DNA of 32,976 nucleotides from Actinomycetes bacterium. GTDB lineage: Bacteria; Actinomycetota; Acidimicrobiia; Acidimicrobiales; Palsa-688. Below are positions 1-7,339 of the stretch, one piece after another; position 1 is the stretch's first letter, and every line of letters begins with the position of its first letter. The notes under the pieces were generated by a model, which ran no database searches, was not told the DNA's origin, and worked only from the letters and a program-made list of their open reading frames with translations. The stretch is from the NCBI GenBank assembly GCA_021828475.1, contig JAJZIY010000034.1:1-32976 (forward strand), written 5' to 3'. Position numbers and translations under genes: made by a program.

Positions 1-455
1 GGGCCGTCGGGGAAGGGCGGGCCCCCGCGCGCGGTGGGCCGGTCGGGGGCGGGGGGCCGCTCGGGCGCCGCCACGAGAGCGCGGCCCAGGATGCTGTCCG
101 CCAGGTCCGAGAGCGCCCGACCCACCTCTTCCAGGCCGAACCTGCCCGTCAGGTCCAGCGCGGCGATGCGCAGCACCTCGAGCGACTTCCAATGGGCCAG
201 CGAAGGCGCCGGGCCGACTGGCCGGTCCAGGTCCGCCAGGACGTCGAGGGCACCGGGCACCGTGGTGCAGATGCGGGTGAGGAACGGGCCGGCCGCCATG
301 ACGGTGACCAGAGCGCTCCGCAGCTCCTCGTCGGCGTCGACACGTGCCGCCGCATCGGGCACCGCTGCCAGCAGGCGCTCGATGCCGAGGTCGGCTCGTC
401 CCGGGTCGGCACTGGCGCCCACCTCGGGCCAGCGTCCTTGGTGGGTCGCCGGCAC
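1..455 (-). CDS. glnE: Glutamine synthetase adenylyltransferase (GlnE), N-terminal part, cut by window edge
   Basis: GlnE adds and removes AMP on glutamine synthetase in response to nitrogen status. Only the first 151 residues are visible; the frame stays open to base 1. They contain an N-terminal adenylyltransferase-like pattern: a helix like AAGPFLTRI, then WKSLEVLRIAALDLTG, then LEEVGRALSDLADSIL. This matches the family block that precedes the first nucleotidyltransferase domain (typically RRFKRRELLRIA...DLADA). After it the visible end is proline-rich. The start is taken as the GTG at 455-453 because an AAGGAG Shine-Dalgarno lies 9 nt upstream (465-470 on the plus strand). The gene is divergent from nadE, with 19 bp between the two start codons. 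The catalytic domains lie outside the window, so the call rests on the N-terminal pattern only. Confidence 0.7.
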   Translation of the reverse strand, partial: MPATHQGRWPEVGASADPGRADLGIERLLAAVPDAAARVDADEELRSALVTVMAAGPFLTRICTTVPGALDVLADLDRPVGPAPSLAHWKSLEVLRIAALDLTGRFGLEEVGRALSDLADSILGRALVAAPERPPAPDRPTARGGPPFPDG

Positions 456-460
456 CCGCC

Positions 461-466
461 TACGCT
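461..466 (+). promoter_or_regulatory. Putative -10 box of nadE (near-leaderless)
   Basis: TACGCT fits TANNNT and lies 8 nt before the nadE ATG at 475. The plus strand shows no Shine-Dalgarno before this ATG. Transcription would begin at or next to the start codon. No clear -35 is visible. The box overlaps the glnE Shine-Dalgarno on the other strand. Confidence 0.4.
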
Positions 467-470
467 CCTT
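465..470 (-). promoter_or_regulatory. Ribosome binding site of glnE
   Basis: AAGGAG on the minus strand, 9 nt before the GTG at 455. It fixes the start of the partial glnE gene. It sits directly beside the presumed -10 box of the divergent nadE gene, so the two expression signals share the same 20 bp. Confidence 0.6.
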
Positions 471-474
471 GGGT

Positions 475-2181
475 ATGGGTTGGTTGCGGGTAGCTCTGTG
501 CCAGGTCGGAGGGGTGGTCGGTGACCTCACCGGCAATGTCGAGCGGATGGTCGCTGCTCTGGGCGAGGCGGAAGAGGCCGGCGCCGACCTGGCGGTGTTC
601 CCCGAGCTGGCCGTCACGGGGTACCCGCCAGAGGACCTGCTCCTCAAACCGGGCTTCGTGGCGGACAACCTGGCCGCGCTGTCCAGGGTGGCAGGAGCCA
701 CACGCCACTGCGCCGCCGTCGTCGGGTTCGTCGACCAGCGGATGGATCTCTTCAACGCCGCCGCCGTCTGCGCTGGAGGAGAGGTGAAGGGCGTCTACCA
801 CAAGCGCAACCTCCCCAACTACTCGGTCTTCGACGAGCAGCGATACTTCGTGGGGGGCGGTCCGCCCTCCGAGCTCTACCTGATCGCTGGGGCCAGGGTT
901 GGCGTGTCGGTCTGCGAGGATGCCTGGGACCCTACCGGGCCGGTCAGCGCTCAGGCAGCCGGGGGAGCCGAACTGGTCGTCAACATCAACGCCTCGCCGT
1001 ACTACGCCGGCCGGGCGGCCGAGCGCCGCCGCATGCTGGCCACGCGCGCAGCGGACGCTTCTTGCTCCCTGGTGTACGTCAATACCGTCGGCGGCCAGGA
1101 CGAGCTGGTCTTCGACGGGGCGTCGATGGTTTTCGACCCCTCGGGCGAACTGGTGGCTTCGCTGCCACAGTTCGAGGAGTCGGTGGCGGTCTTCGACCTC
1201 GAGGTCAGGGCCTCTTTCCGCAAACGCCTGCTCGACCCGCGCGGGGCGCACCGGGCTGCGCCCCTGCCCGTCGTCGAGCTGACGCCGGCGCCGCGCCACC
1301 CGCTCGGTGCCCGCCTTGCCCCTCCGCTGGCCGCCATATCCGGCCAGGAGGAGGAAATCTACCGTGCCCTGGTGCTCGGCACGCGCGATTACGTCCGCAA
1401 GAACGGTTTCCGTGAAGTGGTGGTCGGGCTCTCGGGTGGTGTCGATTCCTCGCTGGTGGCCGTGATCGCCGCGGACGCGCTCGGGCCGGAGGCGGTCCAC
1501 GGCGTTTCCATGCCTTCGCGTTACACCAGCGACGCCTCCAACGAGGATGCCGCGCACCTCGCACGCACTCTGGGCGTCCACCACACCTCGGTGCCCATCG
1601 AACCGGCCTACGAAGCCATGCTCGGGATGCTGGCTGGGCACTTTGCTGGTACTGTCGCGGGCCTGGCAGAAGAGAACATCCAGAGCCGGCTCCGGGGTGT
1701 GGTCCTGATGGGTTTGTCCAACAAATTCGGCTGGCTCGTCCTCACCACCGGCAACAAGAGCGAGCTGGCCGTAGGGTATTCGACACTGTACGGCGATACC
1801 GCAGGTGGATTTGCCGTCATCAAGGACGTCCCGAAGACGCTCGTTTACCGTTTGTGCCGCTGGCGTAACCGACAGGGTGAAGTCGTAAGCCGGTCGGTGC
1901 TGGACAAACCGCCGACGGCGGAGCTGCGCCACAATCAGCTCGACACGGACAACCTGCCACCATACGAGGACCTCGACCCGGTGCTCGAGGCCTACGTGGA
2001 GGGCGACATGACGGCCCCCGAGCTGGTCGACGCAGGCTTCGACGCCGCGCTCGTGAAGCGGGTGGTCCGCATGGTCGACCTGGCCGAGTACAAGCGCCGC
2101 CAGACCCCGCTCGGCGTGCGGGTGACTCCCAAGGCTTTCGGGCGCGACCGGCGCATGCCCATCACCAACGGGTACCGGTAG
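475..2181 (+). CDS. nadE: Glutamine-dependent NAD+ synthetase
   Basis: This cytoplasmic enzyme converts nicotinic acid adenine dinucleotide to NAD+ with ATP and glutamine-derived ammonia, the last step of NAD biosynthesis. The protein has 568 residues. The N-terminal nitrilase-type glutaminase domain (about 1-280) carries the catalytic triad Glu44 (FPELAVTGYPPEDL), Lys110 (VYHKRNLPNY) and Cys147 (GVSVCEDAW). The C-terminal NAD synthetase domain begins near residue 295 and has the ATP-pyrophosphatase P-loop SGGVDSS at 320-326, then TTGNKSELAVGY and GDTAGGFAVIKDVPKT. The open frame continues upstream to base 34, but that part is the antisense of glnE and is not homologous to a nitrilase, so I start at ATG 475. 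The length is normal for the two-domain family. The ammonia tunnel is expected but cannot be read from the sequence. Confidence 0.96.
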   Translation: MGWLRVALCQVGGVVGDLTGNVERMVAALGEAEEAGADLAVFPELAVTGYPPEDLLLKPGFVADNLAALSRVAGATRHCAAVVGFVDQRMDLFNAAAVCAGGEVKGVYHKRNLPNYSVFDEQRYFVGGGPPSELYLIAGARVGVSVCEDAWDPTGPVSAQAAGGAELVVNINASPYYAGRAAERRRMLATRAADASCSLVYVNTVGGQDELVFDGASMVFDPSGELVASLPQFEESVAVFDLEVRASFRKRLLDPRGAHRAAPLPVVELTPAPRHPLGARLAPPLAAISGQEEEIYRALVLGTRDYVRKNGFREVVVGLSGGVDSSLVAVIAADALGPEAVHGVSMPSRYTSDASNEDAAHLARTLGVHHTSVPIEPAYEAMLGMLAGHFAGTVAGLAEENIQSRLRGVVLMGLSNKFGWLVLTTGNKSELAVGYSTLYGDTAGGFAVIKDVPKTLVYRLCRWRNRQGEVVSRSVLDKPPTAELRHNQLDTDNLPPYEDLDPVLEAYVEGDMTAPELVDAGFDAALVKRVVRMVDLAEYKRRQTPLGVRVTPKAFGRDRRMPITNGYR

Positions 2182-2185
2182 GCGC

Positions 2186-2788
2186 GTGACGGCGCCAACC
2201 CCGCGGGGTACGACGATCGAGGTGTCGGCGCAACGCGCCGGAGCGTGGGCGTGGGCGGAGGGCCGGCTCTACCAGGTCGTGGGTGAGTGGTCCAGGACGG
2301 CGACCGCTCCTCGCCTTGCCGTTTATCTGGACAGCTGCAGTCAACATCACGCGTGGCGCTCGGCGATGTGGGCCGAGCGGCTGGCGGGCCGGCTCGTCCA
2401 GGCTTACCCGGGCACCGCCCAGCCCCAAGGGCCGGACGGGCTCGTGGGGCCCGCCAGCGAGCGAGCGGAGGAGGCGCTCGCCGTGATCGGTCGGGTCGGC
2501 GGGGACGTCGAACGGCTGGCCGTCTACACCAGGGTGGTGCTGGGGCGCTGCGCCGCCGCCTACGCCGGTTGGCGTCGCGTGTGCAACCCCGCCACGGACC
2601 GGCCCGTCCTGCGGGTGCTGGGCCTCGTGCAGGGGGACCTTCTCTCCGACTGGGAGGACGGCAGCCGGCTGTTGTTGGACCTGATGCGCTCGGGGCCGTA
2701 CGCCGACGGTGGGGCGGAGGCTGCAGCCGCTGCGACCGCCGGGGTGGACGCGGCGATGGCAGAAGAAGCGTTGGCGCCAGGTGCTTGA
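2186..2788 (+). CDS. Conserved-looking hypothetical protein, possibly ferritin-like helical fold
   Basis: The protein has 200 residues, starts at a GTG only 4 nt after the nadE stop, and probably shares its transcript. It has no signal peptide or clear membrane segment and reads as mostly helical. There are two Glu/His-bearing helices near the N-terminus (WAEGRLYQVVGEW about 24-36 and DSCSQHHAWRSAMW about 49-62), then VERLAVYTRVVLGRCAAAY (about 109-127) and a late helix with QGDLLSDWEDG. Acidic and histidine residues on successive helices recall four-helix ferritin-like proteins, but the exact ExxH pattern is absent, so that is only a suggestion. I do not recognise the family. The C-terminus is alanine-rich and overlaps the start region of the next gene. 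Confidence 0.6.
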   Translation: MTAPTPRGTTIEVSAQRAGAWAWAEGRLYQVVGEWSRTATAPRLAVYLDSCSQHHAWRSAMWAERLAGRLVQAYPGTAQPQGPDGLVGPASERAEEALAVIGRVGGDVERLAVYTRVVLGRCAAAYAGWRRVCNPATDRPVLRVLGLVQGDLLSDWEDGSRLLLDLMRSGPYADGGAEAAAAATAGVDAAMAEEALAPGA

Positions 2789-5690
2789 GCACGGAGCCCT
2801 GGTGCTGCCCGGCGGGGGCGACGACGCCCGCCTGGGGCGGCTTCGCCCCGAGGAGCTCGCCGAGCGCTATGCCTGGCTGTTCGAGGACAGCCTCGTAGCC
2901 AAGTACGTCTGCAACGTGGAAGGGGTGGTGCTCGAGGCCAATGCCGCGCTGTGCCGCCTGCTGGGCACCGTGGCGTTGGACGTGGTCGGGCGGACCATGA
3001 GCAGCTTCGCCATCGACCCACCGCTGGCGGGTGACGATCTGGCGCCGTTCCTGGAAGGCAGGGCCAGGACCTACTCCAGCATGCGCCGTTACCGCGGGGC
3101 GGACGGCCGGGTGGTGCGGGCGCTGGTGACCCTGGGCGCCCTCCGGGGCGGCGACGGCCGGGCCAGGACGATCTTCGGCGAGGTGGAGGACCTGACAGCG
3201 CAGGATCTGGCTTCCAGCGAGCTCGACCGCCAACGACGCCGCCTCGACATGGCGATAGAGGCATCGGGGCTGAGCGTGTGGGAGCTCGACGTCGGCTCGG
3301 GGTGCATGACCGTGCAGGAGCGCAGCCCGGGGTCGGCCCAGTTCCACGAGCAGAGCATGACCTACGGCGACTTCGTGCGGGGTTTCCACCCTGACGACAG
3401 GGTCAAGCTCCCCGGCATCCGGTCGCTGCGCTCGGGCAGCCACCAGGAGATAGACGTCGAGCTGCGCACCCTGAAGGCGGGTGGTGGCCTGCGGTGGGTG
3501 CATGTCAAGGGCCGCACCGTCTGCGGCGAGGACGGTTACGTGGTGCGGGTGGCCGGCACCACAGCGGACGTGACCGAACCCCGCGCCCAGCAGGCAGAGC
3601 TGGCCGCCCAACGTGACCGCCTGGAGCTGGCCCTGGAGACGGCGAGGATGATGGCGTGGGAGGCCAGGCTCGGGCGGGACGCGGTCTTCAGCGCCGTGCG
3701 CCCGGACATCCTCGGGCTCCATCTGCCAGGGCAGGTCCCGGTGAGCAGCCTGCTGGCCTGCCCTGTGTTCGGGGACAGGTTGTTCCCGGCCGACCGCGAC
3801 GCCGTGGCGCAGGCTGTGCGCCGGGATCTGCGCTCGCCCGGGGACGTCCTGGACATCGAGTACCGCTGGTGGGACGACGGCGGGCGCCTACGTTGGTTGC
3901 ACACCCGAGCCCGCGCCGACGAGGCGGAAGGAGGCCCGGGGGTGACGGGCACGACGGCTGACGTGACCGCGGCCCGGGCCGAGCTCTCGGGCCGGCTGCG
4001 GGCTGAAGGCATCCTGTCCAGGACGCTCGAGGCCTCCCAGGACGCCTTCATCGGCCTCGACGCAGAGGGCCTGGTCACGGACTGGAACCCGGCGGCCGAA
4101 GTCCTCTTCGGCTGGTTCCGGGACGAGATGGTCGGCCAGGCCTTCGCCGCCAGCGCGTGGCGTTCGGGCGACAGCGCCCTGGTCGAGGCCATCGGCGGCG
4201 GCTTCCCGGCCGAATGGGCCGGCGGTGAGGCGCTGCGCTGCGAAGCCGAGATGTCGACGCGCGACGGCCGGATCTTCCCGGCCGAGGTCTCGGCGGTCAG
4301 GGTGGCGGACGACGGGCTGGTGCTCACCAGACTGTTCGTGCGGGACCTGTCCGAGCGCAAGGCCTACGAGAGCCAGCTCGTGCGCAGCGCCCTGTTCGAC
4401 CCGCTCACAGGCCTGCCCAACCGCGCCCTGCTCATCGACCGCCTCTCGGGCGCGGTGCGGCGCCTCAGCAGGGTGCCGGGGCTGCTGGCGGTCCTGGTCA
4501 TCGACGTGGACAGGTTCAAGCACATCAACGACTCGATAGGCCACGGTGCCGGCGACGAGTTCCTGGTCCAGTTCGGACAGCGTGTGCGGTCGGTCCTGCG
4601 CCCATCCGATACGGTGGCCCGCCTCGGCGCAGACGAGTTCGTTGTCTTGTGCGAGGCGCTGGACGGCGAGCGTGAGGCGATGGCCGTGGCCCTGCGCATC
4701 GAGGGTGTCCTGAGCACCCCGTTCGTGCTGGGGGACCGGCCGGCGCGCGAGGTCTACGCATCGGCTGCCGTGGGGATTGCCCTGGCCACCGCAGCCTCCG
4801 TCGACGCCGAAGGCCTGGTGAGGGACGCCGGCACAGCCATGCACCGCGCCAAGGAGCACGGCGGCGGGCACGCCGAGATGTTCGACGCCGAGACCCGCCG
4901 GCGGTCGATCGCCAACTTCGAAACAGAGTCCGAGCTGCGCCGCGCCCTCGAGCGAGGGGAGCTCAGCCTCTACTACCAGCCCGTTGTCGACCTGACCGGG
5001 CGCTTGGACAAGGTGGAGGCCCTGGTCCGCTGGGAGCGCCCCTCGGGTCGGGTGGCCCTGCCCGCCGAGTTCGTGCCCCTGGCCGAGGAGACGGGCCTGA
5101 TAGTCCCCTTGGGCGAGGCAGTCCTGGAGATGGCGTGCGAGCAGGTCGGACGCTGGCGGCGCGAGCACGCCGAGCTCGCCGACCTCGGCGTGGCCGTCAA
5201 CGTGTCGAGCGTCCAGCTGAGGTCCCGGGAGACCGTCGAGCGCATGGCAGCGATCATCCGTTCGGCCGACCTGCCGGCAGGAGCCCTCATCCTCGAGATA
5301 ACCGAGAGCGTGCTGATGGACGAGCGTTCGGGTGCTGTGCACAAGCTGGCCGACCTGCGTTCCCTCGGTGTCCGCTTGGCCGTGGACGACTTCGGCACCG
5401 GCTACTCGTCGCTTCTGTACCTGAGGCGGCTGCCCCTCGACATGCTCAAGATCGACCGCAGCTTCGTGGCCGGTCTGGTCGACAACCCCGAGGACGCCAC
5501 GATCGTGGACGCGGTGGTGCGCCTGGGGCATTCGTTCGGGCTGCAGACGGTGGCGGAGGGCGTCGAGACGGCCGACCAGCTCAGGTTGCTGCGGAGCCTC
5601 GGTTGCGACATGGGCCAGGGGCACTTCTGGGGGCGTCCCCTGCCGGCGGAGACGGCGCTGTCGCTGCTGCTCGCCACCGGGGCCCACTAA
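2781..5690 (+). CDS. PAS(x4)-GGDEF-EAL cyclic-di-GMP signalling protein, likely phosphodiesterase
   Basis: The protein has about 969 residues and is cytoplasmic, with no membrane segments. The order is four PAS-like modules (about 20-140, 148-265, 276-396, 408-526), then a GGDEF domain (from DPLTGLPNR at about 540) and an EAL domain (about 715-965). The GGDEF signature reads GADEF (616-620), so cyclase activity is doubtful and the domain may be regulatory. The EAL domain looks intact: EAL at 746-748, NVSSVQL, EITES, DDFGTGYSSL, KIDRSF and AEGVET are all present, which predicts hydrolysis of c-di-GMP to pGpG. The start is uncertain. GTG 2781 gives an 8-bp overlap with the upstream gene and is preferred; GTG 2709 or GTG 2802 are also possible. 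A hairpin follows the stop. Confidence 0.9.
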   Translation: MLEHGALVLPGGGDDARLGRLRPEELAERYAWLFEDSLVAKYVCNVEGVVLEANAALCRLLGTVALDVVGRTMSSFAIDPPLAGDDLAPFLEGRARTYSSMRRYRGADGRVVRALVTLGALRGGDGRARTIFGEVEDLTAQDLASSELDRQRRRLDMAIEASGLSVWELDVGSGCMTVQERSPGSAQFHEQSMTYGDFVRGFHPDDRVKLPGIRSLRSGSHQEIDVELRTLKAGGGLRWVHVKGRTVCGEDGYVVRVAGTTADVTEPRAQQAELAAQRDRLELALETARMMAWEARLGRDAVFSAVRPDILGLHLPGQVPVSSLLACPVFGDRLFPADRDAVAQAVRRDLRSPGDVLDIEYRWWDDGGRLRWLHTRARADEAEGGPGVTGTTADVTAARAELSGRLRAEGILSRTLEASQDAFIGLDAEGLVTDWNPAAEVLFGWFRDEMVGQAFAASAWRSGDSALVEAIGGGFPAEWAGGEALRCEAEMSTRDGRIFPAEVSAVRVADDGLVLTRLFVRDLSERKAYESQLVRSALFDPLTGLPNRALLIDRLSGAVRRLSRVPGLLAVLVIDVDRFKHINDSIGHGAGDEFLVQFGQRVRSVLRPSDTVARLGADEFVVLCEALDGEREAMAVALRIEGVLSTPFVLGDRPAREVYASAAVGIALATAASVDAEGLVRDAGTAMHRAKEHGGGHAEMFDAETRRRSIANFETESELRRALERGELSLYYQPVVDLTGRLDKVEALVRWERPSGRVALPAEFVPLAEETGLIVPLGEAVLEMACEQVGRWRREHAELADLGVAVNVSSVQLRSRETVERMAAIIRSADLPAGALILEITESVLMDERSGAVHKLADLRSLGVRLAVDDFGTGYSSLLYLRRLPLDMLKIDRSFVAGLVDNPEDATIVDAVVRLGHSFGLQTVAEGVETADQLRLLRSLGCDMGQGHFWGRPLPAETALSLLLATGAH

Positions 5691-5702
5691 CCGGTCCTAC
5701 GC

Positions 5703-5722
5703 TGGCCCGTACGTCCGGGCCA
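5703..5722 (+). terminator. Putative terminator hairpin after the GGDEF-EAL gene
   Basis: A perfect 7-bp stem (TGGCCCG / CGGGCCA) with a 6-nt loop starts 12 nt after the stop codon. No T-run follows, which is common for high-G+C terminators. Confidence 0.5.
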
Positions 5723-5819
5723 ACGCGGCAGCGCCATGTGCCCGGGGCACCGACCGGCCTCACCCCCTGTAGCACCGGGCCGGGCCGCATGGCCGGTAGC
5801 GCTCGACCGCCGCGGCCGC

Positions 5820-5825
5820 TACGGT
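5820..5825 (+). promoter_or_regulatory. Putative -10 box of the 25-residue gene (leaderless type)
   Basis: TACGGT lies exactly 6 nt before ATG 5832. No Shine-Dalgarno is visible. The geometry suggests an mRNA beginning at the A of the ATG. No clear -35 element is visible. Confidence 0.45.
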
Positions 5826-5831
5826 GTCAGC

Positions 5832-5909
5832 ATGTTCAAAAAGTTGCTCTTCCTTGCGATCATCGTCGGTGTCGGTTTCGTAGCCGCCAAGAAGCTGAAG
5901 GCGGCCTGA
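5832..5909 (+). CDS. 25-residue single-helix membrane protein
   Basis: The tiny frame encodes 25 residues: a short basic start (MFKKLL), a hydrophobic core (FLAIIVGVGFVAA) and a basic tail (KKLKAA). It has a promoter-like TACGGT box 6 nt upstream and an 8-bp hairpin 3 nt downstream, so it has the signals of a self-contained transcription unit. It resembles in style the N-terminal half of short actinobacterial membrane proteins such as the DLW-39 group, but it lacks the conserved DLW-type tail, so I give no family name. Orientation is likely N-in with a short tail; a helix of 13-15 hydrophobic residues is barely enough to span a membrane. Function is unknown. The call rests on signals plus amphipathic composition, not on homology. 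Confidence 0.55.
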   Translation: MFKKLLFLAIIVGVGFVAAKKLKAA

Positions 5910-5912
5910 CAG

Positions 5913-5931
5913 AGACGGCCCGGGGCCGTCT
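5913..5931 (+). terminator. Hairpin after the 25-residue gene
   Basis: A perfect 8-bp stem (AGACGGCC / GGCCGTCT) with a 3-nt loop begins 3 nt after the TGA. No T-tract follows. It is a likely terminator for the small gene. Confidence 0.55.
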
Positions 5932-5956
5932 GCAAGTTGTGACAAAGCCCGGGTCG

Positions 5957-6008
5957 GCGGGCGGTGGGCTACGGCCTGATGCAGGTCAGGCGGTAACGCA
6001 CCGCCCGC
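5957..6008. terminator. Nested long hairpin between convergent genes
   Basis: The outer stem is a perfect 10-bp inverted repeat (GCGGGCGGTG at 5957-5966, CACCGCCCGC at 5999-6008). Inside it is a second perfect 6-bp stem (GCCTGA 5974-5979, TCAGGC 5986-5991) with a 6-nt loop. It lies 15 nt beyond the stop of the minus-strand HAD gene and 47 nt beyond the small plus-strand gene, so a bidirectional terminator is the simplest reading. A structured RNA is the alternative. Confidence 0.5.
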
Positions 6009-6023
6009 TCGGCGCGCCCGTGC

Positions 6024-6818
6024 TCATTCGGCCGGGATTGCGGTGCGCCGTCGGACGGCGACCAGCGCTGCGGCACCGAGCAGGCCGGCACCTATTGCTC
6101 CGGCGGCCGCCACCCGTAGCGGGGCGGGTATCGCCGGCTTCACCGGCGTCAGCTCGGTGAAGCGCATCACCGGCCAGTCCCTCATGCGAGCGATGCGGCG
6201 CAGGGCCCGGTCGGGGTTGACGACGACGGGGTGCCCCACCGCCTCCAGCATGGGAAGGTCAGTGGCGGAGTCGCTGTAGGCCCAGCTGTCCGAGAGGTCG
6301 ATGCCGTCGCGCTCGGCGATCTGGCGGATGTGCTCGGCCTTGCTCGGGCCGTAGGAGTAGCTGAGCAGCTGGCCTGTGTAGCGCCCGGCGCTCACCGCCG
6401 CCTGCGTGCCTATGGCACCATCGGCGCCCAGGTAGTGCGACAGCGGCTCGACGATCTCCTCGGGGGCGGCGGACACTATGTAGACGCGGCGCCCGGCCTC
6501 CTTGTGCTGGGCGATCAGGTCGAGCGCTTCCCTGTACACGATCGGGGCCACCACTTGGACCAGCGTGTCGGTCACCACCCGCCTGACGCGCTCCTGCTCC
6601 CACCCCTCGGTCACCCTGAGCAGGCGCTGGCGCATCCGTTCGAGGGCCTGAGCGCCTGCCCCGAAGCGCAGGAACATCACCTGGGACCACAGTCCGCGGG
6701 CGAGGATCCTGCGGGTGAGCAGGCCTTCGCGATAGAAGGGGCGGGAGAAGGCGATCACCGACGCCGTGGCGATCACCGTCTTGTCGAGGTCGAAGAAGGC
6801 CGCCGCCTCAGGTGGCAC
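6024..6818 (-). CDS. HAD-IB family phosphatase with C-terminal membrane anchor
   Basis: The protein has 264 residues. It carries the HAD motifs in order: FFDLDKT (nucleophile Asp10, acid/base Asp12), the Ser of VSAAPEE, a Lys in GPSKAEH, and the acidic [10 protein letters not shown]. This is the SerB-like IB subfamily (phosphoserine phosphatase relatives), whose true substrates are often unknown. The C-terminal 30 residues form a hydrophobic stretch ([19 protein letters not shown]) followed by RRR, which predicts a single membrane anchor with the catalytic domain in the cytoplasm. The start is GTG 6818, which places the DxDxT motif at the usual distance from the N-terminus; upstream codons in frame are unlike the family. 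It is divergent from the STAS gene. The substrate cannot be assigned. Confidence 0.88.
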   Translation of the reverse strand: MPPEAAAFFDLDKTVIATASVIAFSRPFYREGLLTRRILARGLWSQVMFLRFGAGAQALERMRQRLLRVTEGWEQERVRRVVTDTLVQVVAPIVYREALDLIAQHKEAGRRVYIVSAAPEEIVEPLSHYLGADGAIGTQAAVSAGRYTGQLLSYSYGPSKAEHIRQIAERDGIDLSDSWAYSDSATDLPMLEAVGHPVVVNPDRALRRIARMRDWPVMRFTELTPVKPAIPAPLRVAAAGAIGAGLLGAAALVAVRRRTAIPAE

Positions 6819-6966
6819 GGACCGAGTCTGGCACGCGTCCCGGCTCTGCCGGTGGTAGGGCGCCGAGCCGGGGTAGGGTCTTTGGGGCAACAGCCCAGGG
6901 ACGTGGCCGGCGAAGGACGGTCGAGCTGCTACGGTGGCGACGTCGTAGGTCCTGGGCAGGCACGTC

Positions 6967-6973
6967 AGGAGGG
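6967..6973 (+). promoter_or_regulatory. Ribosome binding site of the STAS gene
   Basis: AGGAGGG lies 10 nt before ATG 6984. It selects this ATG over the long open frame that runs upstream antisense to the HAD gene. Confidence 0.7.
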
Positions 6974-6983
6974 TAACTGTCGA

Positions 6984-7322
6984 ATGGAACTGGGTCTGGA
7001 GGTAGACGACAGCCGGCGCCCCTACACGGTCCTTGCCGTCAAGGGCGAGGTTGACGTGTACACCGCACCCCGGCTGAGGGAGAAGCTGGTCGAGCTCGTC
7101 AGCCAGGGCAAGCACCAGATCGTGGTGGACCTCGAAGGCGTGGACTTCCTGGACTCGACCGGGCTGGGAGTTCTGGTGGGCGGGCTCAAGCGCCTGCGCA
7201 GCCACGACGGTGACCTCACGCTGGTGTGCACCCACCAGCGCATTCTCAAGGTCTTCGAGATCACCGGCCTGACCAAGGTCTTCTCGATCTTCGGCTCAGT
7301 CGACCAGGCTGTGGCTGAGTAG
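6984..7322 (+). CDS. STAS-domain anti-sigma factor antagonist
   Basis: The protein has 112 residues and is a single STAS domain of the SpoIIAA/RsbV type. It has the typical [16 protein letters not shown] start, the [18 protein letters not shown] core, and a C-terminal helix ending in [10 protein letters not shown]. Ser58 in DSTGLG is at the position phosphorylated by the partner kinase in this family. Known relatives release a sigma factor by binding its anti-sigma kinase when unphosphorylated. The gene directly precedes an RsbW-like kinase (17-nt gap) and is surely cotranscribed with it. No sigma factor gene or PP2C phosphatase lies next to the pair, so the regulated target is elsewhere or is not a sigma factor. 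Confidence 0.93.
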   Translation: MELGLEVDDSRRPYTVLAVKGEVDVYTAPRLREKLVELVSQGKHQIVVDLEGVDFLDSTGLGVLVGGLKRLRSHDGDLTLVCTHQRILKVFEITGLTKVFSIFGSVDQAVAE

Positions 7323-7339
7323 CGCCAGTCCTCAGGGCC

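Noticed and set aside
34..474. Upstream in-frame extension of nadE to base 34
   Set aside because: The stretch is antisense to glnE and has no nitrilase sequence; the nitrilase fold begins at ATG 475.
460..1932. Long minus-strand open frame opposite nadE
   Set aside because: It is antisense to the catalytic core of nadE, with no motifs. The real minus-strand gene is glnE, read in a different frame from 455 downward.
3888..5687. Long open frame on the minus strand opposite the GGDEF-EAL gene
   Set aside because: It is the antisense of a clear coding region, is rich in His/Gln/Arg, and has no recognisable motif; it is an effect of high G+C third positions.
6231..6983. Extension of the STAS protein upstream over the HAD gene
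   Set aside because: The upstream part is antisense to the HAD phosphatase; a good Shine-Dalgarno sits before ATG 6984.
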